A stretch of 49,908 bases of DNA from Ephemerocybe angulata (GCA_013368325.1 JAACJK010000080.1:1-49908); one strand, 5' to 3'; positions 34,709 to 45,005 are shown, counted from the stretch's first letter. Numbers and translations are program-made. Notes: a model not told the origin generated them from the letters alone.

Positions 34709-34985
34709 ACCATCACCAGAAAAGCGCGAGAAGGCGAGGGGAGCGGAAGTGGAAACGGATAAGGTGGTGGAGGAGAGAAGTTCGGGACATCAGAGGATGG
34801 TACCATATGTACTGGTACCTCCACAACGCGTGCAGCCAATCGTTCCTGAGAGAAAGGAAGTCGACATACCTGCAGTTAAGGAACACGCAGCATCGGGCGC
34901 ACCGAAGCCGCGTGTATCTCCAGAAGATCGCGAGAACATTTTGAAAGTTCTCGCCGAAGTTTTTGACACTCGCCACCCAATCCGT
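34677..34985 (+). CDS. Start of the protease-frame polyprotein of element B, cut by element A
   Basis: After the -1 shift the frame reads GFSRGPLKRGPPS and then a stretch with VPYVLVPPQR. These match PIKRGPPS and FVLVPPLK at the same place in element A, the start of the domain resembling DUF4100 that precedes the aspartic protease. The frame ends at the element A junction (34985). A stop follows immediately in the LTR. Confidence 0.75.
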
Positions 34986-36371
34986 TGATGTGCGGCTACG
35001 GGGCTAAGAGCCAAACACACCTCTAACCAAAACAACAAACACAACACACAACACACACACAACCACACTAGGGTAGCTGAGGGGCAACTCGCTCGAGGTA
35101 GAGCGGGCAAAGTAATGTATTGGACTAGAGGACTAGGTCGACTCTAAGGTACTCGCAACTAGCAAGTTTGAAGGGGAGTTCTAGACTCGACCGCGCTTCG
35201 GGGGGATATAGGTTCTCGATGAGAGGGTGGGGTCTCGGGAGGACGAGGTCGCTACCACGAGAGGGCTTTCACTAGGCTCGAGAGCTTCGCAAAAGGAACA
35301 GAAAACTTAAAGACAATTGGCACGACGACCAGACAGACAGACAGACAGACAGATAGCGCGACGGCTAGACTTGGACTTTGACTTAGAGACTTGAAAGATG
35401 AAAACTGGGGGGTAACTGATTTTCTCTAAACTACTCGCGAGACTTAAGTACATGCCGAATATTTACAAACAAGCTCGAAGACAAACAGATGAAAAACACA
35501 TGCGATCGCGATACATTCCGAAACAGTCCAAGTGAAACATAGAGATAGGAGGGAAGACCTCTCGAGGTTGAACTCAAGGCCAATTAGCGCCCGGGTAAAT
35601 ACCCAAGACTGTGCCGTTGCCACCAACCGACTTCTTCGTACACGCCGCGCCACCCGTCTCGTGTGGGACGACCTATTCTTATCTCTGATTGTGGTTCCCC
35701 TCTGATAGAGTGGAGCCGCGGATGATCTATCCGATATCCGGGCAAGGGAATCATGGGGCGCTTAAGTTGTGCCGGTTCCGCTTCCCCTGTGTTACACGCG
35801 GGTGCCTGTACTGAGTTTTCCCCTCAGCCGATGGCGATCCCAGAACTTTCCCGAGACGTGGTTTGATTGCGAACATCTCGAGGTGTGATCGACCTCTCGA
35901 CGTGCCACCTCTCGTGAAGATCAAGTCGCGCGGGAGCTATACTCCGGCGCTTATCAGGGGCTCGGGTGCAATCCCTCTCGACTACTGATGTCACGGTGAT
36001 CTCTCGACTCTGGGTGTGGCGAGAGTGTTCTCGCGAGATACGAAGGGATGGGTAGGGGGCTTCCCATTGATACGCGCTACTCTGCCTATGTCCGTTACTT
36101 GCCAAGTCGATCCCATAGTTGTCCCGCGCGTGTCTCCTCAAAGTAGCAAGTGTCTCGCGAAGGTATGTCTTACCCGCTTGAGGCTACTCGTCACTTCTCG
36201 TAGTCCCGCGCGTAGGTCAGAGAGGCTAAGTCAGCAGCTCTGGGCTCGGCTCTGACTCTCGTTCCCCTTTACGTTGGTGCAGGTCTTTTGATAGATGATA
36301 TGCAGTGGGAATCGCGTATTTATTAAGGTAAATCGCGATTTTTAGTGGGTAGACGCGCTGAAGGCGCATCA
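34986..36371 (-). repeat. 3' LTR of element A (complete, 1,386 bp)
   Basis: Bounded by TGATG (34986) and CATCA (36371) and directly followed by the polypurine tract. Inside are a CA-rich stretch (about 35027-35070), an (AGAC)n microsatellite at 35331-35352 and TTAAGCGCCC-type motifs near 35584 and 35756. No gene is supported inside it. Confidence 0.92.
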
Positions 36372-36384
36372 TCTCCCCCCAACT
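36372..36384 (-). other. Polypurine tract of element A
   Basis: On the element strand AGTTGGGGGGAGA abuts the first base of the 3' LTR. This is the expected primer for plus-strand DNA synthesis. Confidence 0.85.
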
Positions 36385-36795
36385 GAAATCTAGACTGTCC
36401 TCAGCCCTTTTGATACCGCTACCCAACTTCGTTCTTGTCCTCTCGCGAGTTCACCGACCTGTCTGCCTCGCCTCAGTCCTTTGCCGCGAGGTCCCCGGTT
36501 CATTCTGATCCCGAGACGTCCTAACAACCCTGTACCCTCGACTCTATTGATTCTAAGTTTTTCCCGGTGCTTGCAGGATTAGCCCGCGTCACATCCTTCT
36601 CGCGTAGTTCTCAACATGTCATGTCATTCGAAGCGCGTTCTGAATGTTCTCCCAGGATTCTTCTGCGTTATCCATTCCCGGGCTCATGTCACAAATGTCA
36701 CATTTGTCTTCACATATAGCCCGGCCTTCTTGGGGACTTTCTGACTCGCGTTCCTCCTCTCTTCGTACTCTCTTCTCTCTTCTCTCTCTATATAG
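36385..36795 (+). promoter_or_regulatory. Promoter region of antisense gene 1
   Basis: Contains a perfect inverted repeat ACAAATG-TCA-CATTTGT at 36691-36707 and a CATATA box at about 36712. A pyrimidine-rich tract with TATATAG runs up to the ATG at 36796. No other gene lies in this stretch. The palindrome is a candidate binding site for a zinc-cluster regulator. Confidence 0.5.
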
Positions 36796-38835
36796 ATGGC
36801 CGATCCCTCCCTTGGTATGGCAGCCGACATGGTAGCTGCGCTTCAGGCGGCGACGGCGTCCCCGGACTGGAGTCCTCAAAAGCTAAACGCCTTCTACGAT
36901 GAGTGGATCCGCGTAGTGGTAAGCTGCCTCTCGTCTGCTCTACGATCGGACGCTAAGAGTTCTTTCTTTTCTCGATCCACAGCAACTCATCCATACCAAC
37001 CCTCTGCTAACTCAGCATCCCAACTTCCCTGCTTTTCGCAACTACATGGCGTACTACCTCGGCCAGGCCACTTCTGACAAGAAAATCAAACGCTCCCTTT
37101 CATCGGCGCTCAATCCTAAAGCTCAGTGGTCCGCGCCCCTCTTTCCACCTAATCCTCCGCCCTCCGACTGGCCTACTCCAGCTACACCCCCTTCGTCCAA
37201 GGCCCCTTCCTCGGGTTCCTCTCGGAAAGCTCAAGGCACGGTGTCCGCGCCCCTTGCCCGGTGCGTAGCCTCGATGCTCATTTTGGCGGTGTACTCACAT
37301 TCTTCTCCAGCGTCAACGCGCACATCTCCAGTTCCAAACCCTCAACTTCGCGTCCGAAAGCTTCAGACACCCGAGAGCGGATTGCGGCGCCTATCTCGCT
37401 CGGTGAGGTCAAGGACGTCGGTCGGCGCCATCAAGTGGCTGGCCTTAGTTCTGCTCGTCCCGCCGAGGTTCCATCCAAGCGCAAGTCCTCTGGTGACACT
37501 GGGGTACGTCGCGTTCTCTCCGTTCCTCTCGGTCGACTTATCTGAACAGTTCTTGGGCGTGCAGCCGCCTCCCCTCAAGAAGATCAAAGTCGAGCCGACT
37601 TCGTCATCCCGCGGTGTTGGTCCCTCCTCGTCTACCAGAACTTCGTCTTCGAAAGGCAAGGGCCGTGCCGCGCAGCCTCCACCCTCTCTGTACGCTGCCC
37701 ATCAACTTCGCCCTCCCGTTCCCAAGACCGTTAGGACTACGATCGATGTCGAGACCTACGATCCTGAACCGTCCGACGATTCCGATTCGTCTAGCGACTC
37801 TTCTAGCATTACCGGAGACTTCGTTGGAGACGCTGGGGGCGACGCTGAGGATGCTGGAGACGACGGCGAGGGTGAGGTCGACGAGGCGCAAAGCCGCAGG
37901 CAACTTATGGCTGCGAAGCAGGCCGCCGCCTTTCAAGCTCATCAGCTCGCCATGGCCGAGGTCCTTCAGCACTTAGTGCCGCCCTCCCAGCTCCTCTCGT
38001 CTCGTTCCGACGTCAAGCTCCTCAAGCGCGTCACCACTCCTCCTCCTAGGGTTGGTCCCTCTTTCTCCATTACTACTTCGTTACTCACCTCTCGATCCCA
38101 GCCGCCTCCTCCTTGCGGTCGATGCATCGCTCGAGGTGCACTTCCGGAGTGCGTCGAGGACCCTAAAGACCCCCACGGGAAGTGCTTGGCCTGTAAGACC
38201 TCGAGCCAGTCGTGCTCGTGGGCTCCTTCGATACGCCCTCCTCGCGTCACCTTACCTCAAGTCCGGGAGATGGAGTTCCTCACGAGTCAGGCGCCGAGCG
38301 TCAACAGTACGTTCTACCCTTCGCGCCATCCTGGTTCCGTTTTACTCACCTCCCCCATTCTCTAGATGCTAATCGCGCTTTCCAAACGCTCGTCGTCGAG
38401 CACGCCATGTACGACGAGATGCGCAAGCTTTGCGAGTTCCAGGCCCTCAAGGTCGACGCCGCTCAATCGTTCCTCGCGAACATCCTAAACAGCACTCGCG
38501 ACTGTGGCTCCGACGAGCTCATCAAGAGCATCGCTTCCTCCTCTTGGTACGCCGCCGCCGAGAACCGAGGAACCAGTCAAGGCACCGTCGCGTTCCCCGT
38601 CGTCAACCCTGCCAACTTCATTACTCCGGCCTCCAATCCACTTCCTTCGTCGTCGTCGCCTGCCGCTCCTCAAATCGCGGTCCTCCCTTCGTCAGGTTCG
38701 TCTTCGCAGGTCGAGGACGACCACTCGGTCGAACAGGAGCTGGGAGGCGAAGTTCATGACGGGGGTGTTCCCATCGACGAGGAGGAAGAAGGCGAAGCGG
38801 CGTTGGATGCGCAGGACGCTCCTCCCGTTGCTTAG
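36796..38835 (+). CDS. Antisense gene 1: Zn2Cys6-like six-cysteine protein carried by element A
   Basis: Five exons (36796-36918, 36983-37260, 37311-37503, 37550-38306, 38366-38835) splice in phase to 606 codons plus stop. The N-terminal 75 residues look folded (MADPSLGMAADMVAALQA start; NFPAFRNYMAYYLGQA). Long serine/proline-rich and acidic linkers follow. A cysteine cluster with pattern CX2CX8CX10CX2CX6C followed by SW lies at about 38113-38223, close to the fungal Zn(II)2Cys6 DNA-binding cluster but with a longer first loop. A C-terminal segment (VVEHAMYDEMRKLCEFQALK) looks helical and may dimerise. It is probably a nuclear DNA- or RNA-binding protein. It is read opposite to gag-pol, in tandem with antisense gene 2. 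Origin as a captured host gene or an old element accessory gene is open. Confidence 0.8.
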
Positions 38836-39478
38836 GCGCTCGGCTTCCCCTTTTCTTGGACTCTTCTCTCTCAAACAGACACTGACTCTTACGTATCACC
38901 TATACTTCTACACCACTACTATGGCTTCCATGTACCTTCCCATTCACGTCTCAAATGTATTGCGCTCGTATTTTGACGTCTCGTAGCTCTTTGATTGGTT
39001 TCGCGCATTTTAAGCGCCCGTGTGAAGGTGTGCAGTTCCACCTCTCGAGGTAAGATTTCTCTATCTCTCGGCTTCACTTCTTGGTATCATGGCGGAGGAT
39101 CGGCAGGGGCTCGACCTTGTCGATCGCACCTCTCGCCTGGAACCTTCGTCGTAGTCACGGTCCTCGAGATCTCGGTTTAGCCGTTAAGCGCCCCCCTGTT
39201 TGATGGCGCGCGGGTGCAATTACGCTCCCCTTCCATAGCGTTTCACGCGTGCAATTCCTCTCAGCTTCGCTGCCGCGCGATATTCCTCGCGCCGAGCTAT
39301 TCTGGCATCCTATTCCACGCGCTACCTCACATGTCGCCATCTCTGGGTGCCGGACTCCGAGACCCAATGCTAGATTATGACTTAGACCCCTGTTCCCACT
39401 CCAGTTCTCTCTCGAGTATAAATACTGGGGAGTTTTCTCTCCTTTTCAGCATCGATTTACTCGACCTTCTCTCTCTCA
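38836..39478 (+). promoter_or_regulatory. Region between the antisense genes with promoter of gene 2
   Basis: TTAAGCGCCC motifs sit at 39010 and 39184. A clear TATAAATA box at 39417-39424 lies 55-62 bases before the ATG of gene 2. Between them is pyrimidine-rich sequence without a supported gene. Confidence 0.6.
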
Positions 39479-40989
39479 ATGCCTGTCGTTCCTTCCCCTT
39501 CTCCTTCTCCTCCTCCTGAGGCTGCTGCTCCGGCGTCTCCCAGGTCTATCCTTCGCACTTTCAATGAAGGTGCGAATGACCTTGAAGACCACCTCTTAGG
39601 GACCAGCATTACGTCCCTCACCCAAGTTCGCAACGATTGCCTCAAGCACATCCTTCCTGGTTCCAAGACCTTGAACCCTCGTGCCGCCAACGCGGTTAGT
39701 CGCGCCCAAGAGGGCTTGTTTGACCTCGTTGTACGTTCGGTTCTTACAGATCTCCTTACCCCGCGACTGACCCTTCTCATAGGAGCCACCTGCGGTCGAA
39801 GCCGTTCTTAAGCACAACTCTCGTCACCGTCGCATCGTTGGGAAACTCCATGCCGCGTTGACTGCTCACCAGGCTGCGTTCTCCTCTCGCGAGGTCACGC
39901 CTCCGGATAACGAGAAGCTCGAGCTGGTTCTCAAGTACCTGGGCGAGTGCCGCGAAAGTTACGGTCCGCGTCAGGATACCCCGATGCCTACCGCTGCTTC
40001 TGCGGCTACCGCGGCCGATGGCGATGCCACTGTTCGTGCCGCGAAGTCTACCGCGTCTTCCTTGGCTCGTGCGTACTCTCCTTCATCGTCTTATCTTCTC
40101 TTCTCTGATTCATCCTCTCCCTAGGCGTCTTGTTCCCTGTCGCTGAGTCTGTTACTCCGGCTGAGGAGAGTGCTCCCTCTAAGGGTAAAGCTAAGGCTAG
40201 TGCTCCTGCCCCTGAGGACATTGAGGTACGTATCCTATGTTTCTCTCCTGTAGCCCGTTGCTTACTCTCGCGTTCTCTAGGAGATCACCTTCTTGGAACC
40301 TCAGGATGTGGTCATGGCCGATGCCTCTGCCAACAATGCTCGTCGCGGCCGTTCTGCTCGCGGCGGTGCTGCTGGGGTATGCATCTTTCTTTCTTCCCAC
40401 TTTCTCCTTCTGACTTCGTTCCTAGGGCTCTCGTACTCGTCCCACTCGTGGTGGTAGCACCAACTCGTCCGGCGGAGTCCGCATGTTGGACCACTCTCAG
40501 GTTCCTAACATGGACACCGGTTCTCCTATGTTTATGAAGGCCCAGCAAGTTAACAACAAGAGGTCTCGCCAGGGAGAGGTTCATCGCGAGGCTCAGGCTT
40601 CTGGTTCTCGAGGCTCTGGGAACCGTCTTTTCCCTGACGGTAACCTCGTCGAGTACAGTGCGCCTTCTCCCTTCGATTTCCTTATGTCCTCGGGCTTACT
40701 CTCTCTTGTAGTCGATGATCGCGCGATCTCTAACCAGTACGTTCAGGGAGTGGTCTCCAACTCGCTCAAGTTGGTTCGCGACTTCGCCAACCAGACTCAG
40801 AACGAGGAGAACCTCCGTGTTATTATTGGCGAGACCCGCGGCGTCATGTTGCAGGTTATTCACAAGCTTCAGATCTACACTGGTTTCTGGCAGATCCTCA
40901 ACGAGGAGTACACCACTTTGAAGGCTTCTCTTCTTTCTCTCAACGACAACTCTGCTGCTTCTTCTTCTGCTCCTTCTACCTCTACTTAG
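39479..40989 (+). CDS. Antisense gene 2: unrecognised 432-residue protein carried by element A
   Basis: Five exons (39479-39730, 39783-40068, 40125-40225, 40281-40376, 40426-40989) join in phase to 433 codons including the stop. The start follows a TATA box and a CT-rich leader. The N-terminus is proline/serine-rich, then come helical segments (LEDHLLGTSITSLTQVR; LELVLKYLGECRESYG). A basic glycine/arginine stretch (ARRGRSARGG) resembles RNA-binding RGG regions. The C-terminal 110 residues (from LFPDGNLVEYS) look compact and helical and end in a serine tail. No family was recognised. It points toward pol and stops 245 bases from the pol stop codon. Confidence 0.78.
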
Positions 40990-41181
40990 GTTCGCTTTAG
41001 TAGTCTTGGATCCGCTGAACCAGCTTTAGTCTAATCGCGTAGTCCCTTCGAACGGTTTTTGCTCTCTAGTTTTCCGCTTTCGATGTCAATATGATTCTCG
41101 TTTGGACCTTTCTCTAAAATCGCAAAATTTCGGAGTAAGATAATCTTTATGTTAAGTATTGAGTTCGGGTAGTACCCTCTC

Positions 41182-41194
41182 TCTCCCCCCAACT
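41182..41194 (-). other. Second, internal polypurine tract-like sequence after pol
   Basis: The 13 bases are identical to the polypurine tract at 36372-36384, and some following bases are similar (AAA..TC...GTCCTC). It lies 41 bases beyond the pol stop, where a shorter element would carry its 3' LTR. Confidence 0.6.
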
Positions 41195-41234
41195 AAAAAA
41201 TCATCGTCCTCGATGACTCTGCGAACCGCTCGAC

Positions 41235-44200
41235 CTAATCGTCGTCTTCCTCAGGGTCACCTCTCGGCATTCCTTTAAATGCTAAGTCCTCAATGTACCC
41301 TGTTTCCGACTCTTCTTCCATCTCTTCCAGCGTGGACGGCTCTATGTCGATGAAGTCATGAATTGACGCAGGGAGAGGAATGCGTTTCCTCGCGTGATAT
41401 GGGATGACTCTGAAGGCACCAACGGCGCTCTGTAGGACGGCACCATCCATTTCTGCGAGAATGTACGCTCCTCCCTTATTACGTGCAATCACCACCAAAG
41501 GGCCCAAATACCTCGGCTTCATTTTCTTGTCGAGACTTTTCTCAATACTCGTATTGCGCATTAATACTAAGTCTCCGCGTTTGAATTTGAAGTCTCGGAT
41601 TGTCCGTGCATACTCCTTTTCGTATTTCACGACGCGTTCTCTCTTCTCCTTATCAACTCGACTCCTCATATTCTCGACTAAGTCCCTATGCTTAGCTAAG
41701 CCCTTCGCGCGCTGCGCCAGAAGCTCCTCTGTGGTCATAGGACCGCTTGGAGGCTCGACTAGCCAAGTTGCTTCCTGGATGTCTAATGGCAGAACTGGTT
41801 CCGCGCCGGTGACCATGAAGAACGGAGAGACTCCGAATCGACGTCGTACCGTAACGCGGTCCGCCCACATAATGTGTTGGAAGTACCAGTACCATTGCTT
41901 CGCGACACCATTGGTTGCCTTGAACAGCATGTCGCGGACGTCGTAGTGGGGACGCTCGATCCGACCATTGGCTTTGGAGTTGTACGGCGAGATCTTAATT
42001 CCCTTAATGCCATACTTGTCCTCAAGCCATTTTGTAGCCTTCACGAACGCGCCTCCATTGTCCGTAACAATCTCCCTCATGCATCCCCATCTCGTGATGA
42101 TCTCCAATAACCACGCGCCGATCTGTGCGCCTGTTTCTTCTTTCAAGGGCTTGCCCTCCATCCAAGAAGACAGCGCACACCGACCATGCACAATGTACTT
42201 GCAGCCGTTGCTCGCGGGAGTCATTTGCAACACATCCGCGTGCAACACTTGGAAGATCGACGGAGTATCCGTGACTTGTGGTGGGATCTTCAACAGTAGC
42301 TTTGTCCTCAGCTGGCAAACGTGACAGGTCTTTACATACCAGTTCACATCTCCTTCGAGTTCAGGCCACCAGAAGCGCTTCAGTAGAACCTGAGTGGTGG
42401 CCCACGCGCCTCGGTGTCCAAGGGCGTCGTGTGCGGCCCTCATCATGTACATACGGTTCTCCTTAGGCACAACTAGCTGTGGGTGACCAGTTTGTCTTCG
42501 ATACAGCTTTCCTTCTTTTTCGAAGTAATGGCTGCACTCTCGGACCCACTTGCCCACATCTGCCGGCTTCAATCCCTCGGGCGCTTGTAGCGGCCCCTTT
42601 AGCCACTTAGCTATTTTGGGTAGGCGCTCGTCTGTGTCCCGCGCTTGTTGGGATCGTCTCGCGTCATCGTACGCCTCTATCTCTTCTTCATCCATTTTCA
42701 ACTCTGCATCTGGCAACATCTCGACGTTGACCAACTGTGCTCGCGTCGCCGTTCGGACATGTCGCGAGACACCAGTCAGAACTCTGTCATCCTCGAAATC
42801 GGCTTCAGGGATCGTGACATTGAGGAGATATCCTCCTCGCGTGTCAATCTCATGTTTGAAGTCCTCGAAGTCGAGCGGGTCCGGATCCTCTGGGTTAGGT
42901 TTCGAGTATCCTCTCAGTCCGTCGCCCGATTCTCCTTGGTGGTCGTAGGGCTGGTGCGGCGGATCCTCGGGCATGCGATCACGCCTGGAAAGTCCATCCG
43001 CGGCAAAGGTCTTGCCTGCTACGTGCCGTAGCTCGAAGTGATACATCAGAATGTTCTCAATCCATCGGTTAATGGTAGCGTTAGGACCCATTTCCGGATT
43101 GTTGAGCATTCCTTTAATGTATTGAGCATCGGTTTCTACCACTAGACGTCTGCAGCCAATGAGCCAGTATTTGTTCTCCTGCAATGCTCTCATCAATCCG
43201 AATAACTCTCGTTTTGGTTGGGAGTAGCGAGCCTCGCGCGGAGTCATGGTAGTCGAGCCGAACCGCGCGTACCACCACTTCTTAAGGTCTGCAATGTCTT
43301 GTTGACTTATGTACCAGCCGATCGCTTTGTAGGACGTGTCGACTGAGAGCTTGATCTCGGTGTTAACATCATAGTCCAGGGATCTTAGGCATGGTGCGTC
43401 TCGGACTGCATCCTTTAAGTCTCGCATCGCGGCGTCCTGAGCTTCTCCCCACTCGAACGGTTGGTCAATCCTTGTCAGCTTCTGGATCGCGTCTGCGCGT
43501 TTAGCATAGTCACGGATAAATATTCTCATCGTCCCCACTGTTCCTAGGAAGGCGCGGACATCGCTGACAGACTGACAAGGTCCCCACCTCTCGATGACAC
43601 CTACTCTCTCTGGCAGTGGTTTTCGACCTTCATAGGTACATAAATGGCCAACCACCACAAACTCGTCTGCGCACAGTACGGACTTCTTTCCTGAGAATGT
43701 GCCGCCACTGTACTTCATTCTCTCCACTACACGGTTGAGATTCTGGAAATGCTCCCATACAAATCTTCGGATACCAGGGTTCTCGGGTATAGTCTCGCAC
43801 GTACCGTCGGCTTTCTCGTATCTAGTACGAGGTCCACCTACGGGCACATCATCCAAAAACGGCCAAGTGACTTCTGGTATCTCTTCTTGTAAGATATGGG
43901 TGACATCGTCGTGGAAGATGGGCACGGAATTGGTCCATCCCATGGGTAGGGTTACCAATCTCATCGCACCGAAGGGTGTTTGGAAGGTGGTGAGGTCTCG
44001 CGAGGAAGGTGATAATAACCTCTCGTCGTATCCTACATATAAATCCAGACAGCCTCCACACGACCTTCCTGCGAACTTACTCGCCAACTCTTCCGTTGCT
44101 GGGGGCACTCCCGAGTGAGCGATTGTAACTGCGTTCAGCGGCTCTAAGCTGTGTACAATCCTCAGACTCTCTCCATCTTTCTTCAACACGCAAAACCACC

Positions 44201-45005
44201 TCGACCTGTACGATGAGTTCAAAGGCTCGTACACGCCGGCATCTATTTTGCTCTTGATCATGGCACACACGCGATCATACAAGCCTGGGGGAATAGGAAT
44301 GTTTCTAAGCGCCCAAGGGGTGTGAGGGGTCGTGGGTATCTCTACTGGCGGGAAGAACTCTGGTTTAAAGCTCCCCCTTTCGGAATCATCCCAAGCGAAG
44401 CCTTCTTCATGTATCGAGACGAAGTTATGTAGTAGTTTCCTTTCTTCGTCCCACAAGAAGTCCCCTTTATGCAGCTTGTCCATGTCCTCCTTCCTCTCTT
44501 GTGTGTAGCGCCCAGTGGGTTTGAACTCCGAAGGTCTAGTCGGTAGCTCAGGGAGGTTCGCGAGCGGGTCACCTTTAATGTCCCTAATGATGCGAAACCT
44601 CTCGTCTAAGTGCCCCATAACCGGTTTGACTTTATCAGCCACCTTCTTGTATTTCGTGCCCTTCGAGACTCCCTTGACTTTGGCTTTCGCTTTCTGATCT
44701 TGGGAGGTCATCGCTGGTTGCGTCTCCACGACTAACTGTACTCTCTTTTCGCTATCTGGGTTTTCTATGGTCGAGAGGTAGTTTTGAAATACCTCTCGTC
44801 CTTTTCTGTCATCTTCGTCGCCTTCTGGAGTTCCCTCGAAGTACGACTGTAGATACGCTCTCTGTAACTCTTCTTGACTGAATACGCTCTCTGTGGGTCT
44901 CACGACTTGGGTTAGGCTAATTTTGCCAGTCCTGTCATCTCTCTCGAGGATTAGACCCACTTCCCCCTGATCACCGTTGATCAGATCCTCGAGACTCGAA
45001 AATTT
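41235..45005 (-). CDS. pol: Pol of element A: reverse transcriptase, RNase H and integrase
   Basis: A single intact frame, entered by -1 shift at 45005-44999 and ending at 41235, about 1,256 codons. It copies element RNA into DNA and inserts it into the genome. Approximate residues from 44960: RT with SRWFCVLKKDG and LRIVHSLEPLN, CLDLYVGYDE, and FLDD (about 367, the YXDD catalytic pair); RNase H with LSVDTSY (about 538), KRELFGL, ETDAQ and ADGLSRR; integrase with an HX4H..CX2C zinc finger (about 840), then HADV, VTDNGG and NSKANGRIER giving the D,D,E triad. A C-terminal module RYLGPLVVIARNKGGAYIL resembles the GPY/F domain. No chromodomain was seen. All catalytic residues are present. Confidence 0.93.
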   Translation of the reverse strand, partial: KFSSLEDLINGDQGEVGLILERDDRTGKISLTQVVRPTESVFSQEELQRAYLQSYFEGTPEGDEDDRKGREVFQNYLSTIENPDSEKRVQLVVETQPAMTSQDQKAKAKVKGVSKGTKYKKVADKVKPVMGHLDERFRIIRDIKGDPLANLPELPTRPSEFKPTGRYTQERKEDMDKLHKGDFLWDEERKLLHNFVSIHEEGFAWDDSERGSFKPEFFPPVEIPTTPHTPWALRNIPIPPGLYDRVCAMIKSKIDAGVYEPLNSSYRSRWFCVLKKDGESLRIVHSLEPLNAVTIAHSGVPPATEELASKFAGRSCGGCLDLYVGYDERLLSPSSRDLTTFQTPFGAMRLVTLPMGWTNSVPIFHDDVTHILQEEIPEVTWPFLDDVPVGGPRTRYEKADGTCETIPENPGIRRFVWEHFQNLNRVVERMKYSGGTFSGKKSVLCADEFVVVGHLCTYEGRKPLPERVGVIERWGPCQSVSDVRAFLGTVGTMRIFIRDYAKRADAIQKLTRIDQPFEWGEAQDAAMRDLKDAVRDAPCLRSLDYDVNTEIKLSVDTSYKAIGWYISQQDIADLKKWWYARFGSTTMTPREARYSQPKRELFGLMRALQENKYWLIGCRRLVVETDAQYIKGMLNNPEMGPNATINRWIENILMYHFELRHVAGKTFAADGLSRRDRMPEDPPHQPYDHQGESGDGLRGYSKPNPEDPDPLDFEDFKHEIDTRGGYLLNVTIPEADFEDDRVLTGVSRHVRTATRAQLVNVEMLPDAELKMDEEEIEAYDDARRSQQARDTDERLPKIAKWLKGPLQAPEGLKPADVGKWVRECSHYFEKEGKLYRRQTGHPQLVVPKENRMYMMRAAHDALGHRGAWATTQVLLKRFWWPELEGDVNWYVKTCHVCQLRTKLLLKIPPQVTDTPSIFQVLHADVLQMTPASNGCKYIVHGRCALSSWMEGKPLKEETGAQIGAWLLEIITRWGCMREIVTDNGGAFVKATKWLEDKYGIKGIKISPYNSKANGRIERPHYDVRDMLFKATNGVAKQWYWYFQHIMWADRVTVRRRFGVSPFFMVTGAEPVLPLDIQEATWLVEPPSGPMTTEELLAQRAKGLAKHRDLVENMRSRVDKEKRERVVKYEKEYARTIRDFKFKRGDLVLMRNTSIEKSLDKKMKPRYLGPLVVIARNKGGAYILAEMDGAVLQSAVGAFRVIPYHARKRIPLPASIHDFIDIEPSTLEEMEEESETGYIEDLAFKGMPRGDPEEDDD
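44967..45005 (-). promoter_or_regulatory. -1 ribosomal frameshift signal between pro and pol of element A
   Basis: Element-strand heptamer A AAT TTT (45005-44999) lies in phase with the protease frame (GTA AAT TTT), and the -1 frame is that of pol. The protease frame stops at 44981. A hairpin CTGATCA-ACGG-TGATCAG (44984-44967) begins 14 bases downstream, a rather long spacer. Confidence 0.7.

Larger units (their letters stand above)
30980..34985 (+). mobile_element. Ty3-type LTR retrotransposon B (5' part), interrupted by element A
   Basis: A 5' LTR ending GGCGCATCA at 32540 is followed by a primer-binding site (32545), gag (32688 to 34698) and the beginning of pro. Element A then interrupts it at 34986. 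Gag, frameshift site and pro are homologous in layout to element A. The 3' part and 3' LTR must lie beyond the window, so the element is incomplete here. Its 5' boundary at 30980 is inferred from a TGAT start matching the ATCA end. Confidence 0.7.

Noticed and set aside
35331..35352. (AGAC)n run as a CRISPR or regulatory array
   Set aside because: It is a simple microsatellite inside the LTR and is identical in both LTRs.
36619..36879. Minus-strand frame of 86 codons over the start of antisense gene 1
   Set aside because: Low-complexity arginine/glutamate frame overlapping a promoter and exon on the other strand.
40130..40537. Continuous frame reading through introns of antisense gene 2
   Set aside because: It passes through two good GT..AG introns. 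The spliced frames join in phase and give sequence of uniform composition.
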